Positions 51,217-59,597 of a stretch of 64,000 bases of DNA are shown here, piece by piece; position 1 is the first letter of the stretch, and every line of letters begins with the position of its first letter. The DNA lies in assembly GCF_014205275.1 (NCBI RefSeq), contig NZ_JACHND010000001.1:3658001-3722000 (forward strand), written 5' to 3'. The translations under genes and the position numbers were made by a program. The DNA is from Sphaerisporangium siamense (GTDB lineage: Bacteria > Actinomycetota > Actinomycetes > Streptosporangiales > Streptosporangiaceae). The notes beneath the pieces were generated by a model. That model worked only from the letters and a program-made list of their open reading frames with translations. It was not told the origin of the DNA and made no database searches.

Positions 51217-51954
51217 ATGACCACAGACACCCAAGTCGTTTCATTACGGCTGCTCAAGGGCTTCGCCTTGTCCGTCGGCCAGCGCCGCGTCTCGATATCG
51301 TCAAGCGCCCAACGGCTGGTCGCGTTTCTCGCGCTTCAGGACAGCCCGCGCGCCCGCGCCTATGTGGCGGGAACGCTCTGGCCCGAGGCCACGGTGTCCC
51401 GCGCCAACGCCAATCTCCGGTCGTCGCTGTGGCGCGCGGCGCGCATGGGCCACAAGGTCATCGAGGCGTCCGCGCAGGAGCTGGAGATCGGCAAGTACAT
51501 CAGCGTCGACGTCCGCGACGCCGTCGCCCGCGCGCACCGGCTGCTCGACATCTCGCGCCCGTGCGACGACATCCTGACCGTGCACACGCTGACCGTCCTG
51601 TCGGCCGACCTGCTGCCCGACTGGTCCGAGAGCGACTGGGTGCTGATCGAGCAGGAGCAGTACCACCAGCTCCGGCTGCACGCGCTGGAAGCCATGTCGG
51701 AACGTCTCACCGCCGCCCGGCGGCACGGCGAGGCGGTCGCCGCGGGGCTCGCCGCCGTCCGCGCCGAGCCGCTGCGGGAGAGCGCCCACCGCGTGCTCGT
51801 CAACGCCCACCTCGCCGCCGGCAACCGCGCCGCCGCGATGCGCCAGTACGAACAGTGCCGCACCGTCCTCCGCAACGAACTCGGCCTGGAACCCTCCCAG
51901 GCACTCAAAAGCCTCCTCAACTCCTGCCGTCGCCCCACGGCCACCGCGGTATGA
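51217..51954 (+). CDS. SARP/AfsR-type transcriptional regulator with BTAD domain
   Basis: 245 aa. The N-terminal winged helix (SLRLLKGFALSVGQRRVSIS, VAGTLWPEATVSRANANLRS, SLWRA) at about residues 8-95 is followed by the bacterial transcriptional activation domain (LLPDWSESDWVLIEQEQYHQ, LRESAHRVLVNAHLAAGN, QYEQCRTVLRNELGLEPS). No ATPase domain. It is divergent from the injection-system operon and is its most obvious activator candidate (inference from position). Confidence 0.9.
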   Translation: MTTDTQVVSLRLLKGFALSVGQRRVSISSSAQRLVAFLALQDSPRARAYVAGTLWPEATVSRANANLRSSLWRAARMGHKVIEASAQELEIGKYISVDVRDAVARAHRLLDISRPCDDILTVHTLTVLSADLLPDWSESDWVLIEQEQYHQLRLHALEAMSERLTAARRHGEAVAAGLAAVRAEPLRESAHRVLVNAHLAAGNRAAAMRQYEQCRTVLRNELGLEPSQALKSLLNSCRRPTATAV

Positions 51955-52101
51955 AGGACCGGCCTGAAATAGCCATTAAGCCTTATGTCGCCATGTGAAC
52001 CGTTAACGCGATAAGCCGGGAACGGCCCTCATTCGACCACACCCTGACAAGCCTTTCCGGCCACCCGTTTCGAATTCCGGGGAGCGGCGCGACGGCGGGT
52101 C

Positions 52102-53448
52102 CTAGAGCGCCGGGGGGATGTTGAAGTTGACGCGGAACATGTTGTCCGGGTCGTAGGTGGCCTTCGCCTTGGCGAGGCGGGCGTAGTCGGCCGGGGTGAA
52201 GGCCAGCTTGACGCGTTCGGGGGTCGCGTCGGCGACGCCGGAGAAGTTGAAGACGGTCCCGCCGGTGGCCCAGGGGCGCATCTTCTCCGCGAGCTGCTCG
52301 TGCGCCCGGCGTATCGCGTCCTCCTGGCCGGGCTCCAGGATGGAGGCGGCGAACAGCGTGTACGCGGCGTCGCGGCCCCCGACCGCGCTGGGGATCGCCG
52401 GCGGCCGGGCGTAGGCGCCGCCGAGCTGGCGCATCTCGATCAGCAGCGGCGAGCCGGTGTCCGGCCCGGCCAGCGACAGCAGCGTGTCGACCGCGCCCTC
52501 GTCCAGCGTGTGCAGCGAGATGTTGGAGTCGTACACCCGCGCCGGCTCCGTGGGATCGTTGAAGATCGTCCCGACCTCGGTGTAGGGCATCTCGCCGAGC
52601 GTGTCCAGGATCTGCGAGCCGATCTCGCGCAGCGGCCGCACCAGCCGCTCGCCCTCCTCGGCGATGCCGGTGAAGGCCAGCCGCAGGTGGGCGATGTACC
52701 GGCCGCGGAAGATCTCGGGGACCTCGGGGATCGGCGGGAACGTGACCAGCAGCACCGAGGACGACATCTCCTCCGGCGCGGCCGGCAACCACCGGCTGTA
52801 GGCGTGCAGCACGTCCGCGGTCGCCTCGGCCGGGAAGAACAGCCCGCCGCCGTACAGCCGCGACACCGGCACGAGGTCGAACTCCAGCCCGACGACCACG
52901 CCGAAGTTGCCCTTGCCGCCGCGCACCGCCCAGAACAGCTCCGGGTCGCCGTCCGCCGTCACCTGCCGCAGCCGGCCGTCGGCGGTGACCAGGTCGACGC
53001 GGCGCACCCGGTCGGCGGCGAAGCCGTAGGAACGGCCGAGCGGCCCGACGCCGCCGCCGAGCGTGTAGCCGACGACGCCGACGTTCGGGCTGGACCCGTT
53101 GAGCGGGGCGAGGCCGTGCGGCACCGTCTCCGGCAGCACCTGGCGCCAGCGCACCCCGCCGCCGACCCGCGCCGTGCGCGCCGCCGGGTCCACCCGGACG
53201 TCGCTCATGCGGCGGGTGGTGACGAGCACCTGGCCGTCGGCGGGCACCGCCGGGCCGTGCCCGGTCGTCAGCACCGCGACCGCGAGGCCGCGCGCCGCGG
53301 CGTACTCGACCGCCGCGATCACGTCGTCGGGCCCGGTCGCCCCGACGATCAGCTCGGGGTGGTGGTCCACGGTGAGGTTGAACCCCGACCGCTCGGCGTC
53401 GTAACCGTCGTCGCCCGGCCGGAACACCGGCCCCGTGAAAGCGCCCAC
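52102..53448 (-). CDS. FAD-binding oxidoreductase with BBE domain
   Basis: 448-aa flavoprotein of the berberine-bridge/PCMH type. The FAD-binding N-terminal domain (PELIVGATGPDDVIAAVEYA, TTGHGPAVPA, VGVVGYTLGGGVGPLGRSYG, AVRGGKGNFGVVVGLEFDLV) and C-terminal BBE ending (ATYDPDNMFRVNFNIPPAL) are clear. The GHGP histidine could carry covalent flavin; the usual RSGGH form and the cysteine of bicovalent enzymes are absent. GTG start without a strong SD. Substrate unknown. Confidence 0.88.
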   Translation of the reverse strand: MGAFTGPVFRPGDDGYDAERSGFNLTVDHHPELIVGATGPDDVIAAVEYAAARGLAVAVLTTGHGPAVPADGQVLVTTRRMSDVRVDPAARTARVGGGVRWRQVLPETVPHGLAPLNGSSPNVGVVGYTLGGGVGPLGRSYGFAADRVRRVDLVTADGRLRQVTADGDPELFWAVRGGKGNFGVVVGLEFDLVPVSRLYGGGLFFPAEATADVLHAYSRWLPAAPEEMSSSVLLVTFPPIPEVPEIFRGRYIAHLRLAFTGIAEEGERLVRPLREIGSQILDTLGEMPYTEVGTIFNDPTEPARVYDSNISLHTLDEGAVDTLLSLAGPDTGSPLLIEMRQLGGAYARPPAIPSAVGGRDAAYTLFAASILEPGQEDAIRRAHEQLAEKMRPWATGGTVFNFSGVADATPERVKLAFTPADYARLAKAKATYDPDNMFRVNFNIPPAL

Positions 53449-53510
53449 GATGATCGAGCCTAGACCGCCGCCTACCGGATGAGACGGCCCCGCGCGCGCT
53501 CCCGGCCGTA

Positions 53511-53540
53511 TTCCGTGAGGTTCCGTGAGGTTCCGCGCGG
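53511..53540. repeat. Three 10-bp tandem repeats
   Basis: TTCCGTGAGG, TTCCGTGAGG and TTCCGCGCGG lie in the divergent region between the flavoprotein and the YjbR gene. Confidence 0.6.
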
Positions 53541-53609
53541 GCCCGTGCCGCCCGGCGGCGGTAGGGTCGCCGGGTAACCGCCGGACACCACGCGAAGGGT
53601 GGATGCGAC

Positions 53610-53984
53610 ATGAGCCCGGAGGAGATCGCCGAGCTGCTGCTGGGCCTCCCGGAGGTCAGCGAGGAGGAGCCGTTCGCGCCCGGTCTGCCGGTGTACAAGG
53701 TGGTGGGAAAGGTCTTCGCGATCTACCAGCCCGACCCACCGGCGCAGATCACGCTGAAGTGCGATCCCGCGCGGGCGCTGCACCTGCGCGACGAGTATCC
53801 GGCGATCGTGCCCGGGTACCACGTCAACAAGCGGCTGTGGAACACGGTGAGCCTCGACGGCAGCGTTCCCGACGATCTGCTCGCCGATCTGATGCGCCAT
53901 TCCTACGAACAGGCCGCGGCGGGGTTGCGCAAGGCCGATCGCGAACGAGTACTCGATCGACTTGACCGGGCCGGGCCAATTTAA
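53610..53984 (+). CDS. MmcQ/YjbR family protein
   Basis: 124 aa, the usual size of this double-wing DNA-binding-like family. EEIAELLLGLPEVSEEEPF, PVYKVVGKVFAIYQPDPPAQ, ITLKCDPARALHLRDEYP and YHVNKRLWNTVSLDGSVPDD are in the expected order. The molecular role of the family is poorly known. Monocistronic. Confidence 0.92.
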   Translation: MSPEEIAELLLGLPEVSEEEPFAPGLPVYKVVGKVFAIYQPDPPAQITLKCDPARALHLRDEYPAIVPGYHVNKRLWNTVSLDGSVPDDLLADLMRHSYEQAAAGLRKADRERVLDRLDRAGPI

Positions 53985-54108
53985 CGCGCAATTACCGCGA
54001 ACCTAATCAAGTACGCTCCTCTTGCTCTCCGAACCGCCATGGATGACGCCCGTGTGTCAGGATCCTTTCAGCCCAAGGACACGCCTCATCCGTCGAAAGG
54101 AGAGACCA

Positions 54109-54609
54109 GTGGCCAGAACGACTCTTTGGACCTCCAGCGCCGCAGTCCGTCCGGAAAAGTACGAGGGCGGCCTGGAGCAGGGCACGCACACCGGCGGAAC
54201 CTCGACCTTCGAGATCCCCGCCGGGCAGGAAGTCTGGTTCCACTTCCCGCTCCCGACCCCGTGGCTGGTGAACGACCTGGCTTACTACCTGGAGCGGGTC
54301 GCGATCCTCTGGGAGACGGACAACGCGCAGGTCACCGAGGTCGCGGCCTACCACGGCCCGGGTGAGCGCTACACCCTCTCCACGGTTCCGCAGGAGGGCA
54401 GCTACCTGCAGGCCGGGCCGGACATCCCCGACAACACCTACACCGTCCAGACCGACGCGGGCGACCGGCCGAGAACCGGCTACGGCGTGCAGGCGTCCAT
54501 CAAGGTGAAGGCGAACGGCGGCGCGGGCCGCGTCACGTTCGGCGGCGCCGGCGCGACGTTCCACGACACCCCTCTTCGTGGACACCGCGAGGCGGTAGCC
54601 CGGCAGTAA
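54109..54609 (+). CDS. DUF6623-like beta-rich protein
   Basis: 166 aa. GTG 54109 has AAAGGAG 6 nt upstream. There is no signal peptide. The pattern TLWTSSAAVRPE, WFHFPLPTPWLVNDL, ERVAILWETDNAQVTEVAAY, HGPG, GYGVQASIKVKA and VTFGGAGATFHD matches what I recall of the DUF6623 family. The gene is followed by a strong terminator, so it is probably highly expressed. Its closeness to the eCIS locus is noted, but no functional link is shown. Confidence 0.75.
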   Translation: MARTTLWTSSAAVRPEKYEGGLEQGTHTGGTSTFEIPAGQEVWFHFPLPTPWLVNDLAYYLERVAILWETDNAQVTEVAAYHGPGERYTLSTVPQEGSYLQAGPDIPDNTYTVQTDAGDRPRTGYGVQASIKVKANGGAGRVTFGGAGATFHDTPLRGHREAVARQ

Positions 54610-54640
54610 AACGCGAGATTTCGGATCGTCTTTCCGAGGA

Positions 54641-54690
54641 AAAGGCTGGTGGACTCCGGACGCACCGGAGTTCACCGGCTTTTCTTTTTC
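54641..54690 (+). terminator. Strong rho-independent terminator
   Basis: AAGGCTGGTGGACTCCGG pairs (with G-U pairs) to CCGGAGTTCACCGGCTTTT around an ACGCA loop, then TTTCTTTTT. A textbook terminator, rare in this GC-rich genome. Confidence 0.9.
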
Positions 54691-54708
54691 ACCACCCCTA
54701 TCGGGGAC

Positions 54709-54753
54709 GGCGCGAAAAAGAAAAGTAAATCCGGTGCGCGGCGCGAAAAAGAA
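54709..54753. repeat. Direct repeat GGCGCGAAAAAGAA
   Basis: Two exact 14-bp copies at 54709-54722 and 54740-54753 (31 bp apart), A-rich on the plus strand, downstream of aroB. Their minus-strand T-runs could aid termination of aroB. Confidence 0.5.
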
Positions 54754-54808
54754 GCGCGTGACCCGGCGCCGGGCGAAAATCGAACGCGCCGCCCGGCGCG
54801 GGCCCGGA

Positions 54809-54848
54809 GATCGCCCGGTACCGCGCCGGGGCGCGGGACCGGGCGATC
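54809..54848 (-). terminator. Terminator of aroB
   Basis: GATCGCCCGGT (54809-54819) / ACCGGGCGATC (54838-54848) with an inner GC-rich stem, immediately after the aroB stop. Confidence 0.6.
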
Positions 54849-54852
54849 GCGG

Positions 54853-55947
54853 TCAGTCGGCGACGAGCCGGCAGCACGGCGCGTACGCCGCCACCAGGAC
54901 CTCCTCGCCGGGATCGTCCAGCACGGTCGGCGCGGCCAGGCCGTCCAGCACGATGAACCGCAGCCGCGAGCCCCGCGCCTTCTTGTCGATCCGCATCGCC
55001 TCCAGCAGGTCGGGCCACACGTCGGGCCGGTAGGTGGTGGGCAGGCCCAGCATCATGAGGATCTCGGCGTGCCGGTCCGCGGTCGCGTCGTCGAGGTGGC
55101 CGGTGATGCGGCCCAGCTCGGCGGCGTAGCACATCCCGACCGAGACGGCCGACCCGTGCCGCCACCTGTACCGCGCCACCTTCTCGATGGCGTGCCCGAG
55201 CGTGTGGCCGTAGTTCAGGAACTGCCGGCGCCCGTGGTCGCGCATGTCCTCGGTGACGATCTCGGCCTTGATCCGGGCCGCGCGCTCGATGATGTCGCGG
55301 AGCTGCGGCGTGCCGGGCGTCGTGACGGCCTCGGTGCCGGCCTCGATGGTGTCCAGGATGACCGGGTCGGCGATGAAGCCGATCCTCACGACCTCGGCCA
55401 GGCCGTTGACCAGCTCGATCTCCGGCAGCGTTTCGAGCAGGCCGAGGTCGCAGACCACCCCGGCCGGCGCGTGGAACGCGCCGACCAGGTTCTTGCCCGC
55501 GGGGATGTTGATCGCGGTCTTGCCGCCGATCGCGCCGTCCACCATCGCGGTCAGCGAGGTCGGCACCTGCACGATGGGCACGCCGCGCAGCCAGGTCGCC
55601 GCGACGAACCCCGCGAGGTCGGTGGTGGCGCCGCCGCCGACGGCCACGACGGCGTCGGAACGGGTGAATCCGAGGCGCGCGAGCTCGTTCCAGCAGTGCG
55701 CGGCGACCGCGTGGTCCTTGGCCTGTTCGCCGTCGGGCACCGCGATGAGCTCCGCCTCGTGGCCGTGCGCGCGCAGGTCGCCGGCGATGGCGTGCGCGGT
55801 GTCCTTCATCGTCTGGCAGTGGATCACCGCGGCCCGTCCGGAGCCGCTCAGCAAGGCTGGTACTTCCGTTAGTGCGTCATCGCCGATGACGATCTCGTAC
55901 GCGGCCGAACCGCCTACCGGGATGCGCGTCAAGTCAGCACTGGACAC
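54853..55947 (-). CDS. aroB: 3-dehydroquinate synthase
   Basis: 364-aa NAD- and metal-dependent enzyme converting DAHP to 3-dehydroquinate in the shikimate pathway. Conserved parts are AVVAVGGGATTDLAGFVAAT, PTSLTAMVDGAIGGKTAIN, GKNLVGAFHAP, NYGHTLGHAIEK and WRHGSAVSVGM, giving the Zn/NAD site histidines. GTG start. It stands alone without aroK/aroC/aroQ, so it could be the housekeeping copy or one dedicated to a specialised metabolite. Confidence 0.95.
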   Translation of the reverse strand: MSSADLTRIPVGGSAAYEIVIGDDALTEVPALLSGSGRAAVIHCQTMKDTAHAIAGDLRAHGHEAELIAVPDGEQAKDHAVAAHCWNELARLGFTRSDAVVAVGGGATTDLAGFVAATWLRGVPIVQVPTSLTAMVDGAIGGKTAINIPAGKNLVGAFHAPAGVVCDLGLLETLPEIELVNGLAEVVRIGFIADPVILDTIEAGTEAVTTPGTPQLRDIIERAARIKAEIVTEDMRDHGRRQFLNYGHTLGHAIEKVARYRWRHGSAVSVGMCYAAELGRITGHLDDATADRHAEILMMLGLPTTYRPDVWPDLLEAMRIDKKARGSRLRFIVLDGLAAPTVLDDPGEEVLVAAYAPCCRLVAD

Positions 55948-56108
55948 AGGTCACCAACTTCCGTCCTAGCGGTCCGGACGATTATCCGTGCCGGTCGCGA
56001 CGGGGTCAGCAGGGACTTGACATATCGCCGCCACGTTTCGTGGGAACCCTCGACAACGTGCCGTCGGTCCAAAATCATCGAGCGGCAGGCTGTCGTGGGG
56101 AGCGCGCT

Positions 56109-57785
56109 ATGACCATGTCAGAGGCCGGATCCCAGGCCGGCGTCGCGCCGGGCCCCGGGCGGTGGGTGCTGGAGACGGCGCACCAGGCCCGGCCGTTCAC
56201 CCGGTTCTTCCTCGGCGTGTGGCTGCCGGTCTTCGCCGAGTCGATGCCCGCGGGGTTCCGCCGGTACGGGCTGCTGCTGGAACGGCTGGACATGCGGCTG
56301 TCCGGCATCTGGAAGTACGTCCAGGCCCGGCAGGTCGTGCCGTGGCGGGACCGCGGTCCCGCGGCGCTGCGGCCCGCCCGTCAGCTCGCGTGGCGGCTGC
56401 ACCCCGAGGTGCGCGGGCGCGCCCGCGCCGCGCGCCGCGCCCTGGCCTCTCGGGCGTGGCGGGAGGAGGCCGCGGAGTGGTTCGACGGCGGGCTGCGGGC
56501 GCGGTTCGTCGCGCGCAACCGGGCGCTCCAGGCGGTGCCGGTCGACGACCTGGACGAGGCCGCCCTGCGCGGGCACATCGATGAGCTGATCGCGCTGCTG
56601 CACGACGGCGACATGGTGCACATGCGGCACCTGGTCGCGCAGAACGTCGCGGTCGGCGACTGGCTCGCGCACGTGCGCCGCTGGACCGGCGTGGACCCGG
56701 CCGACGCGCTGGCCGTGCTGCGCGGCGCCTCACCGGCGTCGGTCCGCCCGCTCGCCGGCCTGGACCGCCTGGTCGCGGCGGTGCGCGCCGCCGGCGCCGA
56801 CCCGGGGGCCGCCGGGCCGCCGGAGAAACGCCTGGAGGCGGTGCGGGCCGCCTCGCCGGAGGCCGCCGCGGCGCTGGAGGAGTACCTGGGCGAGCACGGC
56901 GACGACCTGCTGGGTTTCGACCTCGACGAGCCGACGCTGCGCGAGATGCCCGCGCTGGTGCTCGCGGCGCTGGAGGCACGGCTGTCGGCCCCGGCGGCCC
57001 CGCCCCCCGGCGGCGCGGCGGACCCGCTGCGGGCCCGGGTGCCCGAGCGGCACCGGGCCGAGTACGACCGGCTGCTGGACGACGCGCGGCTGCTGTACGG
57101 CCTGCGCGACGACGACGTGGCCTGGACAGAGATGCGGCCGTGGGGGCTGCTGCGCCGCGCGCTGCTCGCCGCCGGGCGCCGGCTCGTGGCGCGGTCGGCG
57201 CTGGAAAACCCCGAGCACGCGGTGGAGGCCGACCCCGCCGAGCTGGCCGCGCTGCTCTCCGGCGCGGACGCGCCCACGGCGGCCGAGCTGGCCGAGCGGG
57301 CCACGCGGCGGCGCACCGCCGCCCGCCCGCCGCTGGAGCTGGGCGAGGAGGAGCCGGCCATGCCGCTGCCGAGGCTGCCCGCCGCGCTCGCCCGCGTGAA
57401 CGACGCGCTGCTGGAGGCCATGTCGCAGGACCTGCTGGAGCGGGCCGTCCCGTCCGAACCCACCGACACCGAGGTGCACGGCACCCCGGCCAGCCCCGGC
57501 GTGTACACCGGGCGGGCGCGGATCGTGCGCGGGCCGGCGGAGTTCGGGCGGCTGGAGAAGGGCGACGTGCTGGTCGCGCCGACCACCGGCCCCTCGTACA
57601 ACGTCGTGCTGCCGCTGATCGGCGCGGTCGTCACCGACCGGGGCGGCGCCCTCTCGCACGCGGCCGTGGTCGCCCGCGAGTTCGGCGTCCCCGCGGTCGT
57701 CGGCACGCGGGTCGCCACCCAGAGGATCAGGGACGGGGAGCTGGTCAGGATCGACGGCGCGCGGGGCGTCGTCACGGTCCTGTGA
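56109..57785 (+). CDS. Rph-like protein: substrate domain plus PEP-utiliser phosphohistidine domain
   Basis: 558 aa. Residues about 1-460 are helical (PFTRFFLGVWLPVFAESMPA, HDGDMVHMRHLVAQNVAVGD), like the middle domain of rifampin phosphotransferase. Residues about 470-558 are the swivelling His domain (HGTPASPGVYTGRARIV, GGALSHAAVVAREFGVPAVV) with phospho-acceptor H517. The ATP-grasp domain is missing here and is encoded by the next gene, overlapping by GTGA. ATG 56109 is chosen; the frame opens at 56040. It may phosphorylate a drug-like or metabolite hydroxyl. Confidence 0.82.
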   Translation: MTMSEAGSQAGVAPGPGRWVLETAHQARPFTRFFLGVWLPVFAESMPAGFRRYGLLLERLDMRLSGIWKYVQARQVVPWRDRGPAALRPARQLAWRLHPEVRGRARAARRALASRAWREEAAEWFDGGLRARFVARNRALQAVPVDDLDEAALRGHIDELIALLHDGDMVHMRHLVAQNVAVGDWLAHVRRWTGVDPADALAVLRGASPASVRPLAGLDRLVAAVRAAGADPGAAGPPEKRLEAVRAASPEAAAALEEYLGEHGDDLLGFDLDEPTLREMPALVLAALEARLSAPAAPPPGGAADPLRARVPERHRAEYDRLLDDARLLYGLRDDDVAWTEMRPWGLLRRALLAAGRRLVARSALENPEHAVEADPAELAALLSGADAPTAAELAERATRRRTAARPPLELGEEEPAMPLPRLPAALARVNDALLEAMSQDLLERAVPSEPTDTEVHGTPASPGVYTGRARIVRGPAEFGRLEKGDVLVAPTTGPSYNVVLPLIGAVVTDRGGALSHAAVVAREFGVPAVVGTRVATQRIRDGELVRIDGARGVVTVL

Positions 57786-58576
57786 TCGCCGCGCTGGCCG
57801 GGGCCCTCGACCCCGCCGTCTTCGGCGGGAAGGCCGCCGCGCTCGCCGCCGCCGCGGACGCCGGGCTGCCGGTGCCGCGCGGGTTCGCCGTCTCGGTGGA
57901 CGCCCTGGCCGCGGTCGTGGCCGGCGACGCCGCGGCGACGGCGGCGGCGGGCGAGATGGCGGCACCGCTCGGGCCGGTCGCCGTGCGGTCGTCGGCGGTG
58001 GGGGAGGACGGCGCGCGGGCGAGCTTCGCCGGGCAGTACGCGACCGTGCTCGCGGTGCGGGGCGCCGGGGCGGTGCTGGCCGCGCTGGCGACGGTGCACG
58101 CCTCCGCCGCGGGCGCGGCCGACTACCGGCGCCGCCTCGGCCTGCCCGCCGGGCGGGTGGCCGCGGTCGTCCAGGAACTGGTGGCGCCGGACGTGGCGGG
58201 TGTGCTGTTCACCCGCGACCCGATGGGCGGTGCCGGCATGGTGGTCGAGGCGTCCTGGGGGCTTGGCGAGGCCGTCGTGTCCGGGCTCGTGACCCCCGAC
58301 CACTGGCTGCTGGACCGGGACGGCGCCGTCCTTCAGGAGCGTCCGGCGCGCAAGGACGTCGCGATCCGGCCGGCCGTCGGCGGCGGCACCCGCGAGGAGC
58401 CGGTCGCCGCGCCGTGGGCCGGCCTGCCGTGCCTCGACGCCGCCGCGCTGGCCCGGCTCGCCGAGCTCGGCCGCCGGTGCGTCGCGGTGTTCGGCGCCGA
58501 ACAGGACGTCGAGTGGGCGCTCGCCGGCGGCCGGCTGTACCTGCTGCAGTCGCGGCCGCTGACGGCGGTGGCCTGA
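57782..58576 (+). CDS. Stand-alone PEP/pyruvate-binding (ATP-grasp) domain protein
   Basis: 264 aa: FGGKAAALAAAADAGLPVPR, VAVRSSAVGEDGARASFAGQ, VVQELVAPDVAGVLFTRDP, VVEASWGLGEAVVSG and the terminal EWALAGGRLYLLQSRPLT, which together are the PPDK_N/PpsA nucleotide-binding domain. GTG start overlapping the His-domain gene. With that protein it should reconstitute an Rph/PpsA-type dikinase in permuted gene order. Its stop overlaps the first unit of a 42-bp tandem repeat. Confidence 0.87.
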   Translation: MIAALAGALDPAVFGGKAAALAAAADAGLPVPRGFAVSVDALAAVVAGDAAATAAAGEMAAPLGPVAVRSSAVGEDGARASFAGQYATVLAVRGAGAVLAALATVHASAAGAADYRRRLGLPAGRVAAVVQELVAPDVAGVLFTRDPMGGAGMVVEASWGLGEAVVSGLVTPDHWLLDRDGAVLQERPARKDVAIRPAVGGGTREEPVAAPWAGLPCLDAAALARLAELGRRCVAVFGAEQDVEWALAGGRLYLLQSRPLTAVA

Positions 58577-58680
58577 TGCCCGGTGAACCGGTGCGGTCGC
58601 CCGGCGGGCCGGGGCTAATGCCCGGTGGACCGGCGCCGTCGTCCGGCGGGCCGGCGCTAGTGCCCGGTGGACCGGCGCGC
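58576..58680. repeat. 42-bp tandem repeat between convergent genes
   Basis: Two and a half copies begin at 58576, 58618 and 58660, each starting (A/G)TGCCCGGTG(A/G)ACCGG. The exact 42-bp (14-codon) period gives MPGEPVRSPGGPGL, MPGGPAPSSGGPAL and VPGGPARL in one forward frame. On the minus strand each unit repeats the CACCGGGCA-T/C-TAG 3' end of the alpha/beta hydrolase gene. Confidence 0.8.
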
Positions 58681-59484
58681 CTCCGCCAGGAACCGGCCGG
58701 CCTCGCGGTGGAACTCCTCCGGCCGTTCGAGCGACGCGCCGTGCCCGCAGCGGTCCACCAGGACCAGCCGCGCGTCCGGCAGCCGGTCGGCGAGGTCGGC
58801 GAGCTGGTCCGGCGGCGTCATCCGGTCCCGCCGCCCGCCGATGACCAGCACCGGGCAGCGCACCCCGGCGGCGCGGTCGCGGATGTCGTACTCCCGCAGC
58901 GCCGCCGACAGCACCTGCCAGCGGCCCTCGTCGTCGGGGATCGGGATCGAGCGGGGGAACCACACCAGCTTGCGGAACGCCCACGGCATCCGCCCGGTGA
59001 AGATGTTCCGCAACGTGTCGCGCTGGAGTTCCGGCCACCGGCGCCGCGCGGCCATGGCGTCCCAGCGCGTCACGTACCGCAGCAGCGGGTCGGCCGCGTG
59101 GCTGGGCGTGCACTCGCAGACGATCGAGTCGACCAGATCGGGGTGGCGCTCGGCGAGCAGCAGCGCGACCATGCCGCCCATCGAGTTGCCCCAGATCGCG
59201 GCCGGGCCCAGGCCCAGCGTGGTGATCAGCGTCGCGGCGTCGCCGACGAGGTCGTCCAGCCGGTGGCCGGGCGCGGCGGGCGTCCGCCAGGAGGTGACGA
59301 CGACGCGGCGGTGGGCGAGCGGGCCGTACAACGCCCGCGCCCCCGCGGCGGTCCCGGGGTTCTCCATGGTGGTCAGCGCGTCGCCGAGCCCGCGCAGCAC
59401 CAGCAGCGGGGCGCCGCCGGGGGCGCCGAACTCGACGTACGGCAGCCGCGCGCCGCCGGTCAGATCGCAGTACTGGAGGGACAT
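58657..59484 (-). CDS. Alpha/beta hydrolase
   Basis: 275 aa. The nucleophile elbow GNSMGGM, the acid in GGRRDRMTPPDQ and the base in RCGHGASLE are present in order, with LLVLRGLGDALTT replacing the usual HG oxyanion motif (the His is absent: LRGLG). The stop TAG at 58657 lies at the edge of the 42-bp repeat that duplicates its end. Convergent with the dikinase pair. Substrate unknown. Confidence 0.87.
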   Translation of the reverse strand: MSLQYCDLTGGARLPYVEFGAPGGAPLLVLRGLGDALTTMENPGTAAGARALYGPLAHRRVVVTSWRTPAAPGHRLDDLVGDAATLITTLGLGPAAIWGNSMGGMVALLLAERHPDLVDSIVCECTPSHAADPLLRYVTRWDAMAARRRWPELQRDTLRNIFTGRMPWAFRKLVWFPRSIPIPDDEGRWQVLSAALREYDIRDRAAGVRCPVLVIGGRRDRMTPPDQLADLADRLPDARLVLVDRCGHGASLERPEEFHREAGRFLAEARRSTGH

Positions 59485-59597
59485 CGCGTACTCCTCGCAT
59501 GGACCCGAGAGCCGAAAGCCGTCCTGGCTACTTCTGGCTACATTGCCTTCTCCCGGATGAGGTGGCGCCCCGGCGCCGCCCGATTGGAGCGTAAATC

